Below are positions 10,090 to 19,081 of a stretch of 64,000 nucleotides of DNA, piece by piece (the first letter of the stretch is position 1; each line of letters starts with the position of its first letter). This DNA is from UBA964 sp037444685. Lineage in GTDB: Bacteria > Pseudomonadota > Gammaproteobacteria > Steroidobacterales > Steroidobacteraceae. Below the pieces are notes generated by a model. It ran no database searches. It saw nothing but the letters and a program-made list of their open reading frames with translations, and had not been told where the DNA came from. The translations under genes and the position numbers were made by a program. The stretch is from assembly GCA_037444685.1 (NCBI GenBank), contig JBBILX010000001.1, forward strand, positions 248,001 to 312,000. Direction: 5' to 3'.

Positions 10090-10166
10090 CGGGGCGTGGC
10101 GCAGCCTGGTAGCGCACTTGCATGGGGTGCAAGGGGTCCCGAGTTCAAATCTCGGCGCCCCGACCA
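10090..10166 (+). tRNA. tRNA-Pro (anticodon GGG)
   Basis: A complete 77-base cloverleaf. The acceptor stem CGGGGCG (10090-10096) pairs with CGCCCCG (10156-10162), followed by A and an encoded CCA (10164-10166). The anticodon stem CTTGC/GCAAG closes the loop ATGGGGT, giving anticodon GGG (CCC codons). The D-arm GCGCAGCCTGGTAGCGC and T-loop TTCAAAT are canonical. A weak TATCAT box at 10034-10039 is a possible promoter element. tRNA-Pro after ihfA/merR is a common gammaproteobacterial arrangement. Confidence 0.95.
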
Positions 10167-10205
10167 GTTCCAGATTGCGGCCAGACGATAGCGCGGCGCT
10201 GCACC

Positions 10206-10787
10206 TCAGAACGGGTTGATGCGCTTCCTGGCCGAGAAGTTCATGTAGCCGACGCCGATGCCCTGGCGCCAGCCGACGCCGAAGCGCACCGGTGCGATCG
10301 TGATGTCACCGCTCTGGACGTAGTTGACGCCGAAGCCGCCGACGAAATAGAGGCTGCCTTCGACGCCAGGGAAGCGCTGGAACAGCTTGTCGATGCTCGG
10401 CAGGTTGTAGACGAGTGCGAAGACCTTGACGACGTTCGCGCCGACGTCGAAGCCGATCGACGGGCCTTGCCAGTAGACCTTGCGTCCGCCGCTGCCGCGG
10501 TAACTGAACTGCCCGTTGCCGTAGCGCAAGCCGACGCCAATGGCGCCCCCGCTCTCGGTGCCCTTGATGATGGCGTTAGGCTGTCCCTTGTCCTTGAGGA
10601 CCTTGGCGAGGACGTCGGACAGTTCCTGCGCGCCGGTCTCGAAGAACTCCTTGGCCTCGCGATAGACCTCGTCCTCTCGATACGGTTCGCGCTTCGCGGC
10701 CAGTACGAGACGCGGATTCATCGCAAACGGCGCGGCCAGCAGGGCGGTCGCTCCGAGTCCAAGCAAGCGGCGGCGTTCGTCGTTCAT
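10206..10787 (-). CDS. DUF1134-family exported protein with Tat-like signal
   Basis: A 193-residue protein. The N-terminus NDERRRLLGLGATALLAAP is a Tat-type (RRRLL) signal sequence, so the mature protein should be periplasmic. The rest matches DUF1134: GTESGGAIGVGLRYGNGQF, the KVYWQGPSIGFDVGAN block, the VYNLPSIDKLFQRFPGVEGS block and a C-terminal NPF. The molecular role of this family is not established. It lies convergent to tRNA-Pro and downstream of the fumarase gene on the same strand with only 25 bases between them, so it may share its transcript. Confidence 0.85.
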   Translation of the reverse strand: MNDERRRLLGLGATALLAAPFAMNPRLVLAAKREPYREDEVYREAKEFFETGAQELSDVLAKVLKDKGQPNAIIKGTESGGAIGVGLRYGNGQFSYRGSGGRKVYWQGPSIGFDVGANVVKVFALVYNLPSIDKLFQRFPGVEGSLYFVGGFGVNYVQSGDITIAPVRFGVGWRQGIGVGYMNFSARKRINPF

Positions 10788-10812
10788 CGGCTGACTCCTC
10801 TCGCGTCAGTTC

Positions 10813-12339
10813 TCAGCGTGCCTTGACCGGGATCTTCGCCGCGATGCGCTGGCTCCACTCGGCGGGGCCGCTCTGGTGCACGGACACGCCGCGCGCATCG
10901 ACGGCGACGGTGACGGGCATGTCCTTGACTTCGAACTCGTAGATCGCCTCCATGCCGAGGTCCTCGAACGCGACGACACGCGCGGCCTTGATCGCCTTGG
11001 AGACGAGGTAAGCCGCGCCACCGACGGCGATCAGGTAGGCCGCGCCGTGCTTGCGGATGGCCTCGATCGCGGCAGGACCGCGCTCCGCCTTGCCGACCAT
11101 CGCAATCAGACCGGTTCTATCGAGCATCAGTTCCGTGAACCTGTCCATGCGCGTCGCGGTGGTCGGCCCTGCAGGCCCGACGACCTCGTCGCGCACCGGA
11201 TCGACCGGACCGACGTAGTAGATCACGCGATTTCGGAAGTCGACGCCAGCCGGCAAGCCCTGGCCACTCGCGAGCAGATCGGCGATCCGCTTGTGCGCGA
11301 CGTCGCGACCTGTGAGCATGCGACCGTTGAGCAGCAGGCGGTCGCCGGGCTGCCAGCTCGCGACTTCCTGCCGCGTCAGGCGGTCGAGGTCGACGCGTTT
11401 CGCTGCCGCCGAAGGTTTCCAGTCGATCTTGGGCCAGCGCGCGAGGTCGGGTGGCTCGAGCTTCGCGGGGCCGCTACCGTCGAGCGTGAAGTGGACGTGG
11501 CGCGTCGCGGCGCAGTTCGGGATCATCGCGACGGGTTTCGAGGCCGCATGCGTCGGATAGTCGAGGATCTTGACGTCGAGGATCGTCGACAGGCCGCCGA
11601 GCCCCTGCGCGCCGATGCCGAGCGCGTTGACCTTGTCGTAGATCTCGATGCGCAGTTCCTCGAGCGGGGTGCGCGGACCACGCGCCTTGAGCGTGGCCAT
11701 GTCGATGGACTCCATCAGCGACTGCTTCGCGAGCACCATCGCTTTCTCGGCCGAGCCGCCGATGCCGATCCCGAGCATCCCGGGCGGACACCAGCCGGCG
11801 CCCATCAGCGGCACGGTCCTGACGACCCAGTCGACGATCGAGTCGGAGGGATTCAGCATCGCGAATTTCGACTTGTTCTCGGAGCCGCCGCCCTTGGCTG
11901 AGACGCTGATCTCGATCGTGTCTCCGGGAACGATCTCGGTGTGGATCACGGCCGGCGTGTTGTCACCGGTGTTGCGGCGGCTGAAAGCAGGGTCGGCGAC
12001 GATCGAGGCGCGCAGCTTGTTGTCGGGGTCGAGATAGGCGCGGCGCACCCCCTCGTTGATCATCTGTTCGAGCGACAGCGAGGCCTCCCAGCGCACGTTC
12101 ATGCCGACCTTGACGAACACGATGACGATGCCGGTGTCCTGGCAGATCGGCCGATGGCCCTCGGCGCACATCCTCGAATTGGTCAGGATCTGCGCGATCG
12201 CGTCCTTGGCGGCAGTCGATTCCTCGAGTTCGTAGGCGCGGCCGAGCGCCTCGATGTAGTCCATCGGGTGGTAGTAGCTGATGTACTGCAACGCGTCGGC
12301 GACGCTGTCGATGAGATCCTGCTGTTTGATGACGGTCAT
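10813..12339 (-). CDS. fumA: Class I fumarate hydratase, [4Fe-4S] type
   Basis: This 508-residue enzyme interconverts fumarate and L-malate in the TCA cycle. The three iron-sulfur cysteines are visible: C66 in GHRPICQDTG, C184 in GAGWCPPGMLGIGIGG and C276 in MIPNCAATRHVHF. The N-terminal catalytic fumarase domain (about 12-285) is followed by the beta domain (about 290-500) with GRMLTGRDVAHKRIADLL. The length is slightly shorter than E. coli FumA. Class I enzymes are oxygen-sensitive; no class II gene lies nearby. It starts at an ATG 48 bases after the end of the FAA-family gene, so the two could be co-transcribed. Confidence 0.95.
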   Translation of the reverse strand: MTVIKQQDLIDSVADALQYISYYHPMDYIEALGRAYELEESTAAKDAIAQILTNSRMCAEGHRPICQDTGIVIVFVKVGMNVRWEASLSLEQMINEGVRRAYLDPDNKLRASIVADPAFSRRNTGDNTPAVIHTEIVPGDTIEISVSAKGGGSENKSKFAMLNPSDSIVDWVVRTVPLMGAGWCPPGMLGIGIGGSAEKAMVLAKQSLMESIDMATLKARGPRTPLEELRIEIYDKVNALGIGAQGLGGLSTILDVKILDYPTHAASKPVAMIPNCAATRHVHFTLDGSGPAKLEPPDLARWPKIDWKPSAAAKRVDLDRLTRQEVASWQPGDRLLLNGRMLTGRDVAHKRIADLLASGQGLPAGVDFRNRVIYYVGPVDPVRDEVVGPAGPTTATRMDRFTELMLDRTGLIAMVGKAERGPAAIEAIRKHGAAYLIAVGGAAYLVSKAIKAARVVAFEDLGMEAIYEFEVKDMPVTVAVDARGVSVHQSGPAEWSQRIAAKIPVKAR

Positions 12340-12387
12340 GCTGCTCTGGCTCTCGTGGTGAGCGGGCGGTGAGTCGTGGCGGCTATC

Positions 12388-13077
12388 TTAGACGGCGATC
12401 GAGATCTCGAGCCGGCCGACGCCTTCGATATCCGCCTCGGCCCGATCGCCGGGCACGAGCGGACCGACCCCGGCCGGCGTGCCGGTGAAGACGAGGTCAC
12501 CGGGCGCGAGTTCGAACAGCGTCGACAACTCGCTGAGGATCTCGGGAACGGCCCAGATCATCTCTGACAGATCGCCTCGCTGGCGCAGTTCACCGTTGAC
12601 GGTGAGCGCAATGCGTCCGCGCGTCGGATGACCGATCCGCGCGGCCTGAACGATGGCCGAGACCGGCGCCGACCGGTCGAAAGCCTTGGCAGTATCCCAC
12701 GGTCGGCCATTCTGGCGAGCTTCGGTCTGCAGGTCGCGCCGCGTCAGATCGAGGCCGACCGCATAGCCGTAGATGCAGTCGAGTGCCGCGGCGACCGGAA
12801 TGTCGTGACCGCCGCGTCTGAGGGCGAGCACCAGCTCGACTTCATGGTGCAGACTCCGCGTGCGCGAGGGGTAGGGCAGCTGGCCTCCGCCGCAGACGAC
12901 AGCGTCGGCAGGCTTGGTGAAGAAGAAAGGCGGCTCGCGCTCCGGGTCCATGCCCATCTCGCGCGCATGTTCGGCGTAGTTGCGCCCGACGCAGAAGATG
13001 CGCCGGACCGGAAACCGGCCCGCCTCGCCTTCGACGGCGAGGCTCGGTGTGGCCGCAGGAGGAATGACGTATCGCAC
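12388..13077 (-). CDS. Fumarylacetoacetate hydrolase (FAH) family protein
   Basis: A 229-residue protein with the FAH fold: RIFCVGRNYAEHAREMG, metal ligands in HHEVELVL, the YAVGLDLTRRDLQ block, KAFDRSAPVS, and the C-terminal GDLVFTGTPAGVGPL. The family includes small hydrolases and decarboxylases of 2-oxo acids (YcgM/fumarylpyruvate hydrolase-like). The substrate cannot be fixed from sequence. The GTG start at 13077 has a strong GGAGGG 5 bases upstream, and the open frame further upstream is only shadow of the divergent gene. Fumarate-releasing activity would fit its place upstream of fumarase, but this is inference. Confidence 0.88.
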   Translation of the reverse strand: MRYVIPPAATPSLAVEGEAGRFPVRRIFCVGRNYAEHAREMGMDPEREPPFFFTKPADAVVCGGGQLPYPSRTRSLHHEVELVLALRRGGHDIPVAAALDCIYGYAVGLDLTRRDLQTEARQNGRPWDTAKAFDRSAPVSAIVQAARIGHPTRGRIALTVNGELRQRGDLSEMIWAVPEILSELSTLFELAPGDLVFTGTPAGVGPLVPGDRAEADIEGVGRLEISIAV

Positions 13078-13131
13078 ACGGCCCTCCGCTGGAATCGGGC
13101 AGCGTGTATGGTAGCCGTTGGAGGGCCATGC
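13078..13131. promoter_or_regulatory. Divergent intergenic region with mirrored Shine-Dalgarno sites
   Basis: GGCCCTCC at 13080-13087 and GGAGGGCC at 13120-13127 form an 8-bp inverted repeat. Each arm is the ribosome-binding site of one of the two divergent genes, so the symmetry is explained by translation signals. TATGGT at 13107-13112 could be a -10 box for the plus-strand gene. Confidence 0.4.
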
Positions 13132-14541
13132 ATGAGTCTGACGCGACGACGTTTCGTTTTGCTGGGGGGCGCCTGGGTGGCTGCCGGCAAGGCGCGGGCT
13201 GCGGACCGCGACGCCGACGTGATGGTCATTGGCGCCGGATTGGCCGGGTTGCATGCTGCGCGGCTGCTCGAGGAGGCCGGACTCTCGGTGCGCGTGCTCG
13301 AGGCCGACAACCGTGTCGGCGGCCGCGTGCGAACCTTCCTCGCGCTACCGGAACGGCCTGAAGGGGGTGGTGCCGAAGTCGGCTCCTACTACGCGCGCGT
13401 TCTCGACGAGATCAGACGGCATGGCATCGCGACGCGGCGGATCGAGTTCGGCGGTCTCGACTATGCGCTACACATCGACGGTCGCCTCGTGCGCGCGAAG
13501 GACTGGCCGACGAGTGAACTGAACCGCACCGAGGAGGCCGCGCGTGGGGTGATTCCGCCGGCGATCGAGTCGGTTTATGCGCGGGGCGATACCGGTCTGC
13601 CGGAGCTCGACAGCTGGTTGACGACGGCGCGCAACGCGCCGGATCCCTCGCTCGAACAGGCCTATCGACGCGCCGGGGCCAGCGAGCAATCGCTGCGCTT
13701 CCTGCGGCTCGCGGCGCAGGCCGACGACCTTGCCGGGCAGTCGTGGCTCTGGAACCTGCGCCAGCGCAACGCCAGCGAATGGGGTCGGCGCTCCGCCGGC
13801 TCGGCCTTCTACCAGGTCGTCGGCGGCATGAGCCAGGTGCCGATCGCGATGGCCGCCAGCCTGCGCGAGCCGCCCGAGCTCGGCACCGAGGCGCGTGCGC
13901 TCGAAACCACCCCGAACGGCGTGACCGTCACGGTGCGGCGCGGCCGGGCCGGCGCACGGCGGCTGCGCGCCCGATTCGCGATCTGCACCGTGCCACTGCC
14001 CGTGCTGGCGCGGCTGCCGATCACTCCGTCACTGCCGCCGTTGCAGGCAGAGGCGGTGCGCAGCGTGCCGCTCGGGCAGGGGGTCAGCGTGTTCCTGCGT
14101 ATCCGCCGAACTTTCTGGGAGGACGACGGGTTCGGCTCGTCACTCTGGAGCGACGCAGCGGCGGGGCGTGCCTACGACTGGACGACGCCGAGCGGGCGCT
14201 ACATCTGGGCCTTCCTGTCGGGCATCGCGAGCCGGCCCGTGCGCGAACTCGACGATGCCGCCACGGCGCGTTACGTGCTGCGAGTGCTCGAGCGTGCGCG
14301 ACCGTCGATGAAAGGCGCCGTCGAACCGATCGGCGTCATGAACTGGTGCCGCCACCCCTGGTCGCGCGGCACTTTCTCGTACCGGCGTCCGGGCCAGATC
14401 GCGAAGTACGGCAACGTGGTCGCCGAGCCGCACGGCCGTTTGCACTTCGCCGGCGAGCACACTGCCGTGCTGCTGCCGGGTCTCGAGGGCGCCATGGAGT
14501 CCGGCGAGCGGGCTGCGCTCGAGGTGCTGGAACGGGCCTGA
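13132..14541 (+). CDS. Tat-exported flavin monoamine oxidase family protein
   Basis: This 469-residue FAD-dependent amine oxidase has a twin-arginine signal (LTRRRFVLLGG, cleavage near AARA/AD around residues 20-24). The Rossmann motif VIGAGLAGLHAARLL follows at about residues 30-45, and the family segment EADNRVGGRVRTF just after. The C-terminal FAD-binding block LHFAGEHTAVLLPGLEGAMESGERAA is complete. It probably oxidises a primary amine or amino-acid-like substrate in the periplasm, with peroxide production; the substrate is not deducible. SD GGAGGG at 13120-13125 supports this start; ATG at 13128 is an alternative in another frame. The DUF4010 gene follows after 3 bases. Confidence 0.88.
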   Translation: MSLTRRRFVLLGGAWVAAGKARAADRDADVMVIGAGLAGLHAARLLEEAGLSVRVLEADNRVGGRVRTFLALPERPEGGGAEVGSYYARVLDEIRRHGIATRRIEFGGLDYALHIDGRLVRAKDWPTSELNRTEEAARGVIPPAIESVYARGDTGLPELDSWLTTARNAPDPSLEQAYRRAGASEQSLRFLRLAAQADDLAGQSWLWNLRQRNASEWGRRSAGSAFYQVVGGMSQVPIAMAASLREPPELGTEARALETTPNGVTVTVRRGRAGARRLRARFAICTVPLPVLARLPITPSLPPLQAEAVRSVPLGQGVSVFLRIRRTFWEDDGFGSSLWSDAAAGRAYDWTTPSGRYIWAFLSGIASRPVRELDDAATARYVLRVLERARPSMKGAVEPIGVMNWCRHPWSRGTFSYRRPGQIAKYGNVVAEPHGRLHFAGEHTAVLLPGLEGAMESGERAALEVLERA

Positions 14542-14544
14542 AGC

Positions 14545-15822
14545 TTGTACGCCCCGTCGCCGTCGCCGTCTTTGCTGACCTCGCCCGACGTGATCAGCCT
14601 GGTCGTGGCGCTCGGGGTGGGCCTGCTGATCGGCGTCGACCGCGAACGTCGCAAGGGCGAGGGTCCGACCCGGGCGGCAGCCGGCGTGCGGACTTTCGTC
14701 GTCGTGGCGCTCTGCGGTGCGATCACGGCGCTGTTCGACTCGCTGCTGCTGATCGCCGTCGGCGCAGGGCTGGTCGGCCTGCTCGCGATCGCTTCGTACC
14801 TGCGCACGCGGGAGCGCGATCCGGGCCTGACCACCGAGTTTGCTCTGATCGTCACCTATCTGATCGGTGCGCTCGCCCACCGCTCTGCGCAGCTCGCGGC
14901 GGGACTCGGCAGCCTGATCGCGCTGTTGCTCGCCTCGCGCCACTTCCTGCACGAGTTCGTGCGCCGCCGTCTCAGCGATCGCGAGGTCTTCGACGGTCTG
15001 CTGCCGGCCGGCGCCGCGCTCGTGATCCTGCCGTTGATGCCGAACCGTGCCGTAGACCCTCTGGCGGTCGTCAATCCGTACGTCGTCTGGAAGCTGACCG
15101 TGATCGTCCTGCTGATCAACGCCTTCGGCTACATCGCGCAGCGGGCCCTCGGACCCGGTCGCGGTCTGCCAATCGCCGGCTTCTTCGGCGGCTTCGTGTC
15201 GAGCTCCGCAACGATCGCCGCACTCGGCGCCCGCGTACGCGAGCGGCCAGTCCTGCTGCGCGCCTGCCATGCGGGCGCGGCGCTGTCGAACGTCGCGACG
15301 GTCGTGCAGATGGTGCTGGTACTCGGCGTGGTCAACCCGGCGCTGCTCCGCCGGCTATGGCTGCCTCTGCTGCTGATGGCGATCGTCGCAGTCGCCGCCG
15401 GCGTGATCGGCGTCTGGAAGGCGCGTGCTCCGGACTCCGAGGTCATCACGGGCCGCGCGTTTCAGCCGCGTCAGGCCCTCGCCTTCAGCGTCACCGTGAC
15501 GACGCTGTTGATGCTTGCCGCGGCCCTGGAGCGTGGGATGGGTGCACCCGGGGCCCTGCTCGGCATTGCGCTCGGCGGCTTTGCCGACACGCATTCGGCG
15601 GCGGCCTCGGCCGCGACTCTGGCGGTCAAGGGCAGCCTCACCGAGGCGGCCGCGACCGTCGCGACCGTGGTCGCGCTGTCGACCAACACCCTGACGAAGC
15701 TGATCGTGGCGGCGGTCACGGGCGGGCGCGACTATGTGGCCTCGCTCGCGCCTTCGCTCGCGCTGATGGTCGCAGTGGTCTGGGTCGGCGTCGCCTTGAC
15801 TTTCTGGGCCGGTGCGACTTGA
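14545..15822 (+). CDS. MgtC/SapB N-domain plus DUF4010 integral membrane protein
   Basis: A 425-residue polytopic membrane protein. The N-terminal MgtC/SapB-like domain (about 15-150) has GLLIGVDRERR followed by hydrophobic helices. The larger DUF4010 region (about 180-400) includes FFGGFVSSSATIAALG, FSVTVTTLLMLAAALERG and GGFADTHSAAASAATLA. I count roughly ten to twelve hydrophobic segments. Function is not established; MgtC relatives affect magnesium homeostasis. The only start near the N-terminus is TTG at 14545, 3 bases after the oxidase stop, suggesting translational coupling; a GTG a few codons later (14588) is possible. Confidence 0.8.
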   Translation: MYAPSPSPSLLTSPDVISLVVALGVGLLIGVDRERRKGEGPTRAAAGVRTFVVVALCGAITALFDSLLLIAVGAGLVGLLAIASYLRTRERDPGLTTEFALIVTYLIGALAHRSAQLAAGLGSLIALLLASRHFLHEFVRRRLSDREVFDGLLPAGAALVILPLMPNRAVDPLAVVNPYVVWKLTVIVLLINAFGYIAQRALGPGRGLPIAGFFGGFVSSSATIAALGARVRERPVLLRACHAGAALSNVATVVQMVLVLGVVNPALLRRLWLPLLLMAIVAVAAGVIGVWKARAPDSEVITGRAFQPRQALAFSVTVTTLLMLAAALERGMGAPGALLGIALGGFADTHSAAASAATLAVKGSLTEAAATVATVVALSTNTLTKLIVAAVTGGRDYVASLAPSLALMVAVVWVGVALTFWAGAT

Positions 15823-15830
15823 GCGCGCCC

Positions 15831-16817
15831 TCAGCCCGCCGTCGTGATCGGTATGGTCATGAGCTGGGGGCCACGCGATCCGCGTGGGACCGGAGTCTTG
15901 AACCGACCGGGCTTGACGACGAGCACGTCGCAGGGCAGCGCATCGAGCACGGTTTCCGCCGTGTTGCCGACGAAGAAGCGCTTGAGCCCGGATCGCGACA
16001 TGACACCCATGACGACTATGCTGGCCTTGGCGCGTCGCGCCTGGTCCGGGATGACCTCGCGCGCGGGGCCGCAGACGATGGCCACTTTGTGCGGCGGCAT
16101 CGGCAGACGCGCGATTTCTTCATCGAGCGCCCGGCGGATCGCCTTCTCGGTGTCCGTCGTGGTCCCGACGGGTGTGACCACCGGGCCGGACACCCAGGCC
16201 CCGGTGACGACGACTGGCGGAGGATAAGCGTGTACGACCGTCAGTGACCCTCGAAGCGTTTCCTTGAGCGTCGCTGCGGCCTTGAGGATCTCGGTGTCGA
16301 GCTTCGCGGGCTTGGCATGCGTGTGCAGAGGGTCGACGGCGGCGACGATCGACGGATGCAGGTAAGGTCGCGGCGACTTCACGACGAGCACGGGGCAGGG
16401 CGCGAGTCGCAGCAGGTCCCAGTCGGTGTAGCGGAGGATCGCGCCGGCAATGCGACGGCCCGCGTGCCGCTCGGCCACGATCAGGTCGGCTTTCGTCTTG
16501 AGGGCGCGGCGTACCACGGCCTCCGAGGCGGGATGGTCCCATTCCGCCGCCACGACGACCTCGACCTTGTGTCGCCGCACCTGGTCGGCGATCTTCTCGA
16601 GACGCGCAACGGCCTTGGACTGCACGTCGGCTTCGTAGCGACGCAGTCCTTGTCCGCCCCCGCTGACGGCATCGACGAGCACGGTCTGCGCGAGACCGTG
16701 GAACAGCTCGAGGTCGGCACCAGTCGCGCGCGCGAGCTGGGCGGCCTTCTTGACCGCCGGCAGCGAACGCGCCGCGGGGTCCTTGACCGCGACCAGAATT
16801 TTTCGAATCGCCTGCAT
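15831..16817 (-). CDS. Tandem universal stress protein (two Usp domains)
   Basis: A 328-residue protein made of two Usp domains (about 1-150 and 155-305). The first starts AIRKILVAVKDPAARSLPAV and ends with CPVLVVKSPRP. The second has the ATP-binding style loop GVMSRSGLKRFFVGNTAETV and ends DALPCDVLVVKPG. The layout resembles UspE, which in E. coli affects motility and oxidative stress. The start at 16817 is supported by GGGGGAG 7 bases upstream; an upstream ATG at 16889 adds 24 unconserved residues and is disfavoured. Convergent with the DUF4010 gene. Confidence 0.87.
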   Translation of the reverse strand: MQAIRKILVAVKDPAARSLPAVKKAAQLARATGADLELFHGLAQTVLVDAVSGGGQGLRRYEADVQSKAVARLEKIADQVRRHKVEVVVAAEWDHPASEAVVRRALKTKADLIVAERHAGRRIAGAILRYTDWDLLRLAPCPVLVVKSPRPYLHPSIVAAVDPLHTHAKPAKLDTEILKAAATLKETLRGSLTVVHAYPPPVVVTGAWVSGPVVTPVGTTTDTEKAIRRALDEEIARLPMPPHKVAIVCGPAREVIPDQARRAKASIVVMGVMSRSGLKRFFVGNTAETVLDALPCDVLVVKPGRFKTPVPRGSRGPQLMTIPITTAG

Positions 16818-16907
16818 AACGCACTCCCCCATCTGCCGTGCGACCGGTTTCGGATGTTCGTCGAGCGGCCAGCGCAGTGCCATCCGCAACTCTGCGTATG
16901 TCTGGAA

Positions 16908-16937
16908 TTGGCAATGCGGAGCCGCTGTCGCTACATT
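16908..16937 (+). promoter_or_regulatory. Candidate sigma-70 promoter of the FAD-linked oxidase gene
   Basis: TTGGCA (16908-16913) and TACATT (16932-16937) are separated by 18 bases in the gap between divergent genes. The predicted start near 16944 leaves a leader of about 40 bases before the ATG at 16985, which has GGAG at 16976-16979. Confidence 0.45.
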
Positions 16938-16984
16938 GCATCGGTCACGGACGAAACGCCAGTGCCCGCGACAACGGAGTCCGC

Positions 16985-18568
16985 ATGAGTCTCGATACCC
17001 TTTTCGCCGACGTCCTCGAGGGCGATGAACTCAGTGTCGACCTCCACGATCGGCGCACCGCGTCGAGCGACGTCTACGCGACGGGCCTGCTCGTCGACGC
17101 CGTGCTGCGGCCGCGCGACAAGCAGCGCCTCGCGCGCGCCGTCGGGGTCGCCACGCGCGCCGGCTACGCAATCGTCGCGCGTGGCGGCGGGATGTCCTAC
17201 ACCGGCGGCTACGTGCCCGCCGTCGAACGCACGCTGCTGATCGACACGGCACGGCTCGATCGCATCGTCGAGATCAATGCCGAGGACATGTACATCACGG
17301 TCGAGGCCGGCGTGACCTGGAAGCGCATCTACGAAGCGCTCGACCCGCTGAGCCTGCGGCTGCCTTTCTTCGGCACCTTTTCCGGCGCGCGCGCGACCGT
17401 CGGCGGCGGCCTCTCGAACGGAGCGTTGTTCCTCGGCACTGCGCGTTACGGCACGGCGGCCGACTGCATGCTCGGGCTCGAGGTCGTTCTGGCGGACGGC
17501 ACGCTCGTGCGTACCGGTCAGGCCGCGTTCCGCAATGTGCGCAAGCCGTTTTATCGCACCTATGGGCCGGACCTGTCGGGCCTGTTCATCCACGACTCGG
17601 GCGCGCTCGGCGTCAAGGTCCAGGCGACGTTCAGGCTCATCGAAAAGCCCGCCCACACCGGTTTCGTCTCGTTCGCGTTTCGGGACATGCGCACTGCCGG
17701 GGCGGCGCTGTCGGCGGTCGCGCGCACGGGTGCCGCCGAGGAGGCCTATGTCTTCGATCCGGAGACGACGCGCAAGAACCTAGACAGCACCTCTCTGCAG
17801 CAGGGCGCGAGGACGCTGCTCAACGTCGTCAAGGGCGGCTCCTCGCTGCTCGACGGTCTCAGACAGGGCGCGCAGCTCGTGGCCGGTGGACGGCACTTCG
17901 TGCCCGAGGGTGCCTACTCTCTGCACGTCGTCGCGGCCGGCCGATCGGTCGCCGCCGTCGAGGCCGATCTCGACGCGGTGCGGCGTGCCTGCGCCGACCA
18001 AGGCGGCGGCGAGATCGCCAACTCGATCCCGAAGGCCGTGCGCGCCAGTCTGTTCCCCGACCCCGACGGCGTGCTCGGTCCCAGGGGCGAGCGCTGGGCG
18101 GCGCTCAACGCCAAGGTGGCCCACTCGGACGCCGCGCGGGTCATGGCAGCCGCGGAGGCGGCGCTCGCGCCGCACCGCGAGGCCATGCAGCACGCCGGGG
18201 TCTGGATGAGCTACCTGCTGATCGCGATCAATACGCACGCATTCAGCTTCGAGCCGGTGTTCCACTGGTTCGACGAGTGGCTGCCCCTGCACGAGCAGTT
18301 GCCGCGCCCGGAGCTGCTGGCAAGCTTCGAGCGGCCGCGGCCGAACCCCGAAGGACGAGCGCTCGTCGCAAGACTGCGGGAGGAGCTGGTGCGGGTGTTC
18401 GCCGAACTCGGCGCCGCATCGAACCAGATCGGCAAGACCTACCTCTATCGGCAGTCGCTGGAACCGGCCACCGATCGCCTGCTCTCTGCGCTCAAGTCGA
18501 CGGTTGACCCGCAGGGTCTGCTGAATCCCGCCGCGCTCGGCTTCGAGGCGCGAGCGCGCGTCGGCTGA
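16985..18568 (+). CDS. FAD-binding oxidase (GlcD / D-lactate dehydrogenase type)
   Basis: This 527-residue flavoprotein has a PCMH-type FAD-binding domain (about 35-215): LRPRDKQRLARAVGVATRAG, then VARGGGMSYTGGYVP, then GGGLSNGALFLG. A substrate-binding/cap region follows, with the C-terminal flavin-oxidase segment LKSTVDPQGLLNPAALGF. The family oxidises 2-hydroxy acids such as D-lactate or glycolate, or aryl alcohols; the substrate is not certain here. The start at 16985 has an SD 5 bases upstream and MSLDTLFADVLEGDELS as N-terminus. It stands alone and converges on flgN. Confidence 0.82.
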   Translation: MSLDTLFADVLEGDELSVDLHDRRTASSDVYATGLLVDAVLRPRDKQRLARAVGVATRAGYAIVARGGGMSYTGGYVPAVERTLLIDTARLDRIVEINAEDMYITVEAGVTWKRIYEALDPLSLRLPFFGTFSGARATVGGGLSNGALFLGTARYGTAADCMLGLEVVLADGTLVRTGQAAFRNVRKPFYRTYGPDLSGLFIHDSGALGVKVQATFRLIEKPAHTGFVSFAFRDMRTAGAALSAVARTGAAEEAYVFDPETTRKNLDSTSLQQGARTLLNVVKGGSSLLDGLRQGAQLVAGGRHFVPEGAYSLHVVAAGRSVAAVEADLDAVRRACADQGGGEIANSIPKAVRASLFPDPDGVLGPRGERWAALNAKVAHSDAARVMAAAEAALAPHREAMQHAGVWMSYLLIAINTHAFSFEPVFHWFDEWLPLHEQLPRPELLASFERPRPNPEGRALVARLREELVRVFAELGAASNQIGKTYLYRQSLEPATDRLLSALKSTVDPQGLLNPAALGFEARARVG

Positions 18569-18589
18569 GCGCCACGATGCGCACCCGTC

Positions 18590-19078
18590 TCAGGCGCGCG
18601 TTGACAATGCCGGCTCGAGCCGGTCGCGCGCGACGAAACCCTGCGGTCCGTACAGCGTGGGCGCCGCACGCTGACCCGTCAAGACGTTCAGAAGTCCCTG
18701 CACACGTCGCATCCTGGCGCTGACGAGCGCTCCATTGCGGTCATTGAGCTCGCGGCAGAGGCGAGCCTGATCGAGCGTGGCCGTCCAGCGCCTGCGCAGG
18801 CTGCCGTCCGCGTCGCAACGTGCGAGCAGCGCATCGAGCGAGGGCGGCGAATCGGAGAGTCCGAGCAGGCGCAACATGCCACGGCGTTCGTCCTGGATCC
18901 GCAGCAGGGTGCCCATGCAGATCTGGCGCGCTTCGCAGGCGTCCTCGAGCGCCTCCACGCTGCCGCCGCCCACGAGCACAGCGTGTTCGCGTTCGAGCAG
19001 GACGGCCAGCTCGGCAAGTGTCTCCGCTTCTTCGTCGACCAGCCGAGCCAGCAACGGAGCGCACTGCGCCGGATCCAC
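18590..19078 (-). CDS. flgN: Flagellar export chaperone FlgN
   Basis: This 162-residue, mostly helical cytoplasmic chaperone binds the hook-filament junction proteins FlgK and FlgL before export. It has the FlgN-type heptad-rich N-terminus LLARLVDEEAETLAELAVLLEREHAVL and the C-terminal NDRNGALVSARMRRVQGLLNVLTG segment that carries the substrate-binding helix. It follows flgM after 3 bases and should be expressed from the flgM sigma-28 promoter. FlgK and FlgL genes lie about 9 kb away in this window. Confidence 0.88.
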   Translation of the reverse strand: MDPAQCAPLLARLVDEEAETLAELAVLLEREHAVLVGGGSVEALEDACEARQICMGTLLRIQDERRGMLRLLGLSDSPPSLDALLARCDADGSLRRRWTATLDQARLCRELNDRNGALVSARMRRVQGLLNVLTGQRAAPTLYGPQGFVARDRLEPALSTRA

Positions 19079-19081
19079 GCG

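Noticed and set aside
13080..13127. 8-bp inverted repeat between the FAH-family and amine oxidase genes, considered as an operator
   Set aside because: Both arms are the ribosome-binding sites of the divergent genes, which explains the symmetry.
18569..18589. Horizontal-transfer boundary at the start of the flagellar cluster
   Set aside because: No tRNA, direct repeat, integrase or clear base-composition change is seen; the cluster looks native.
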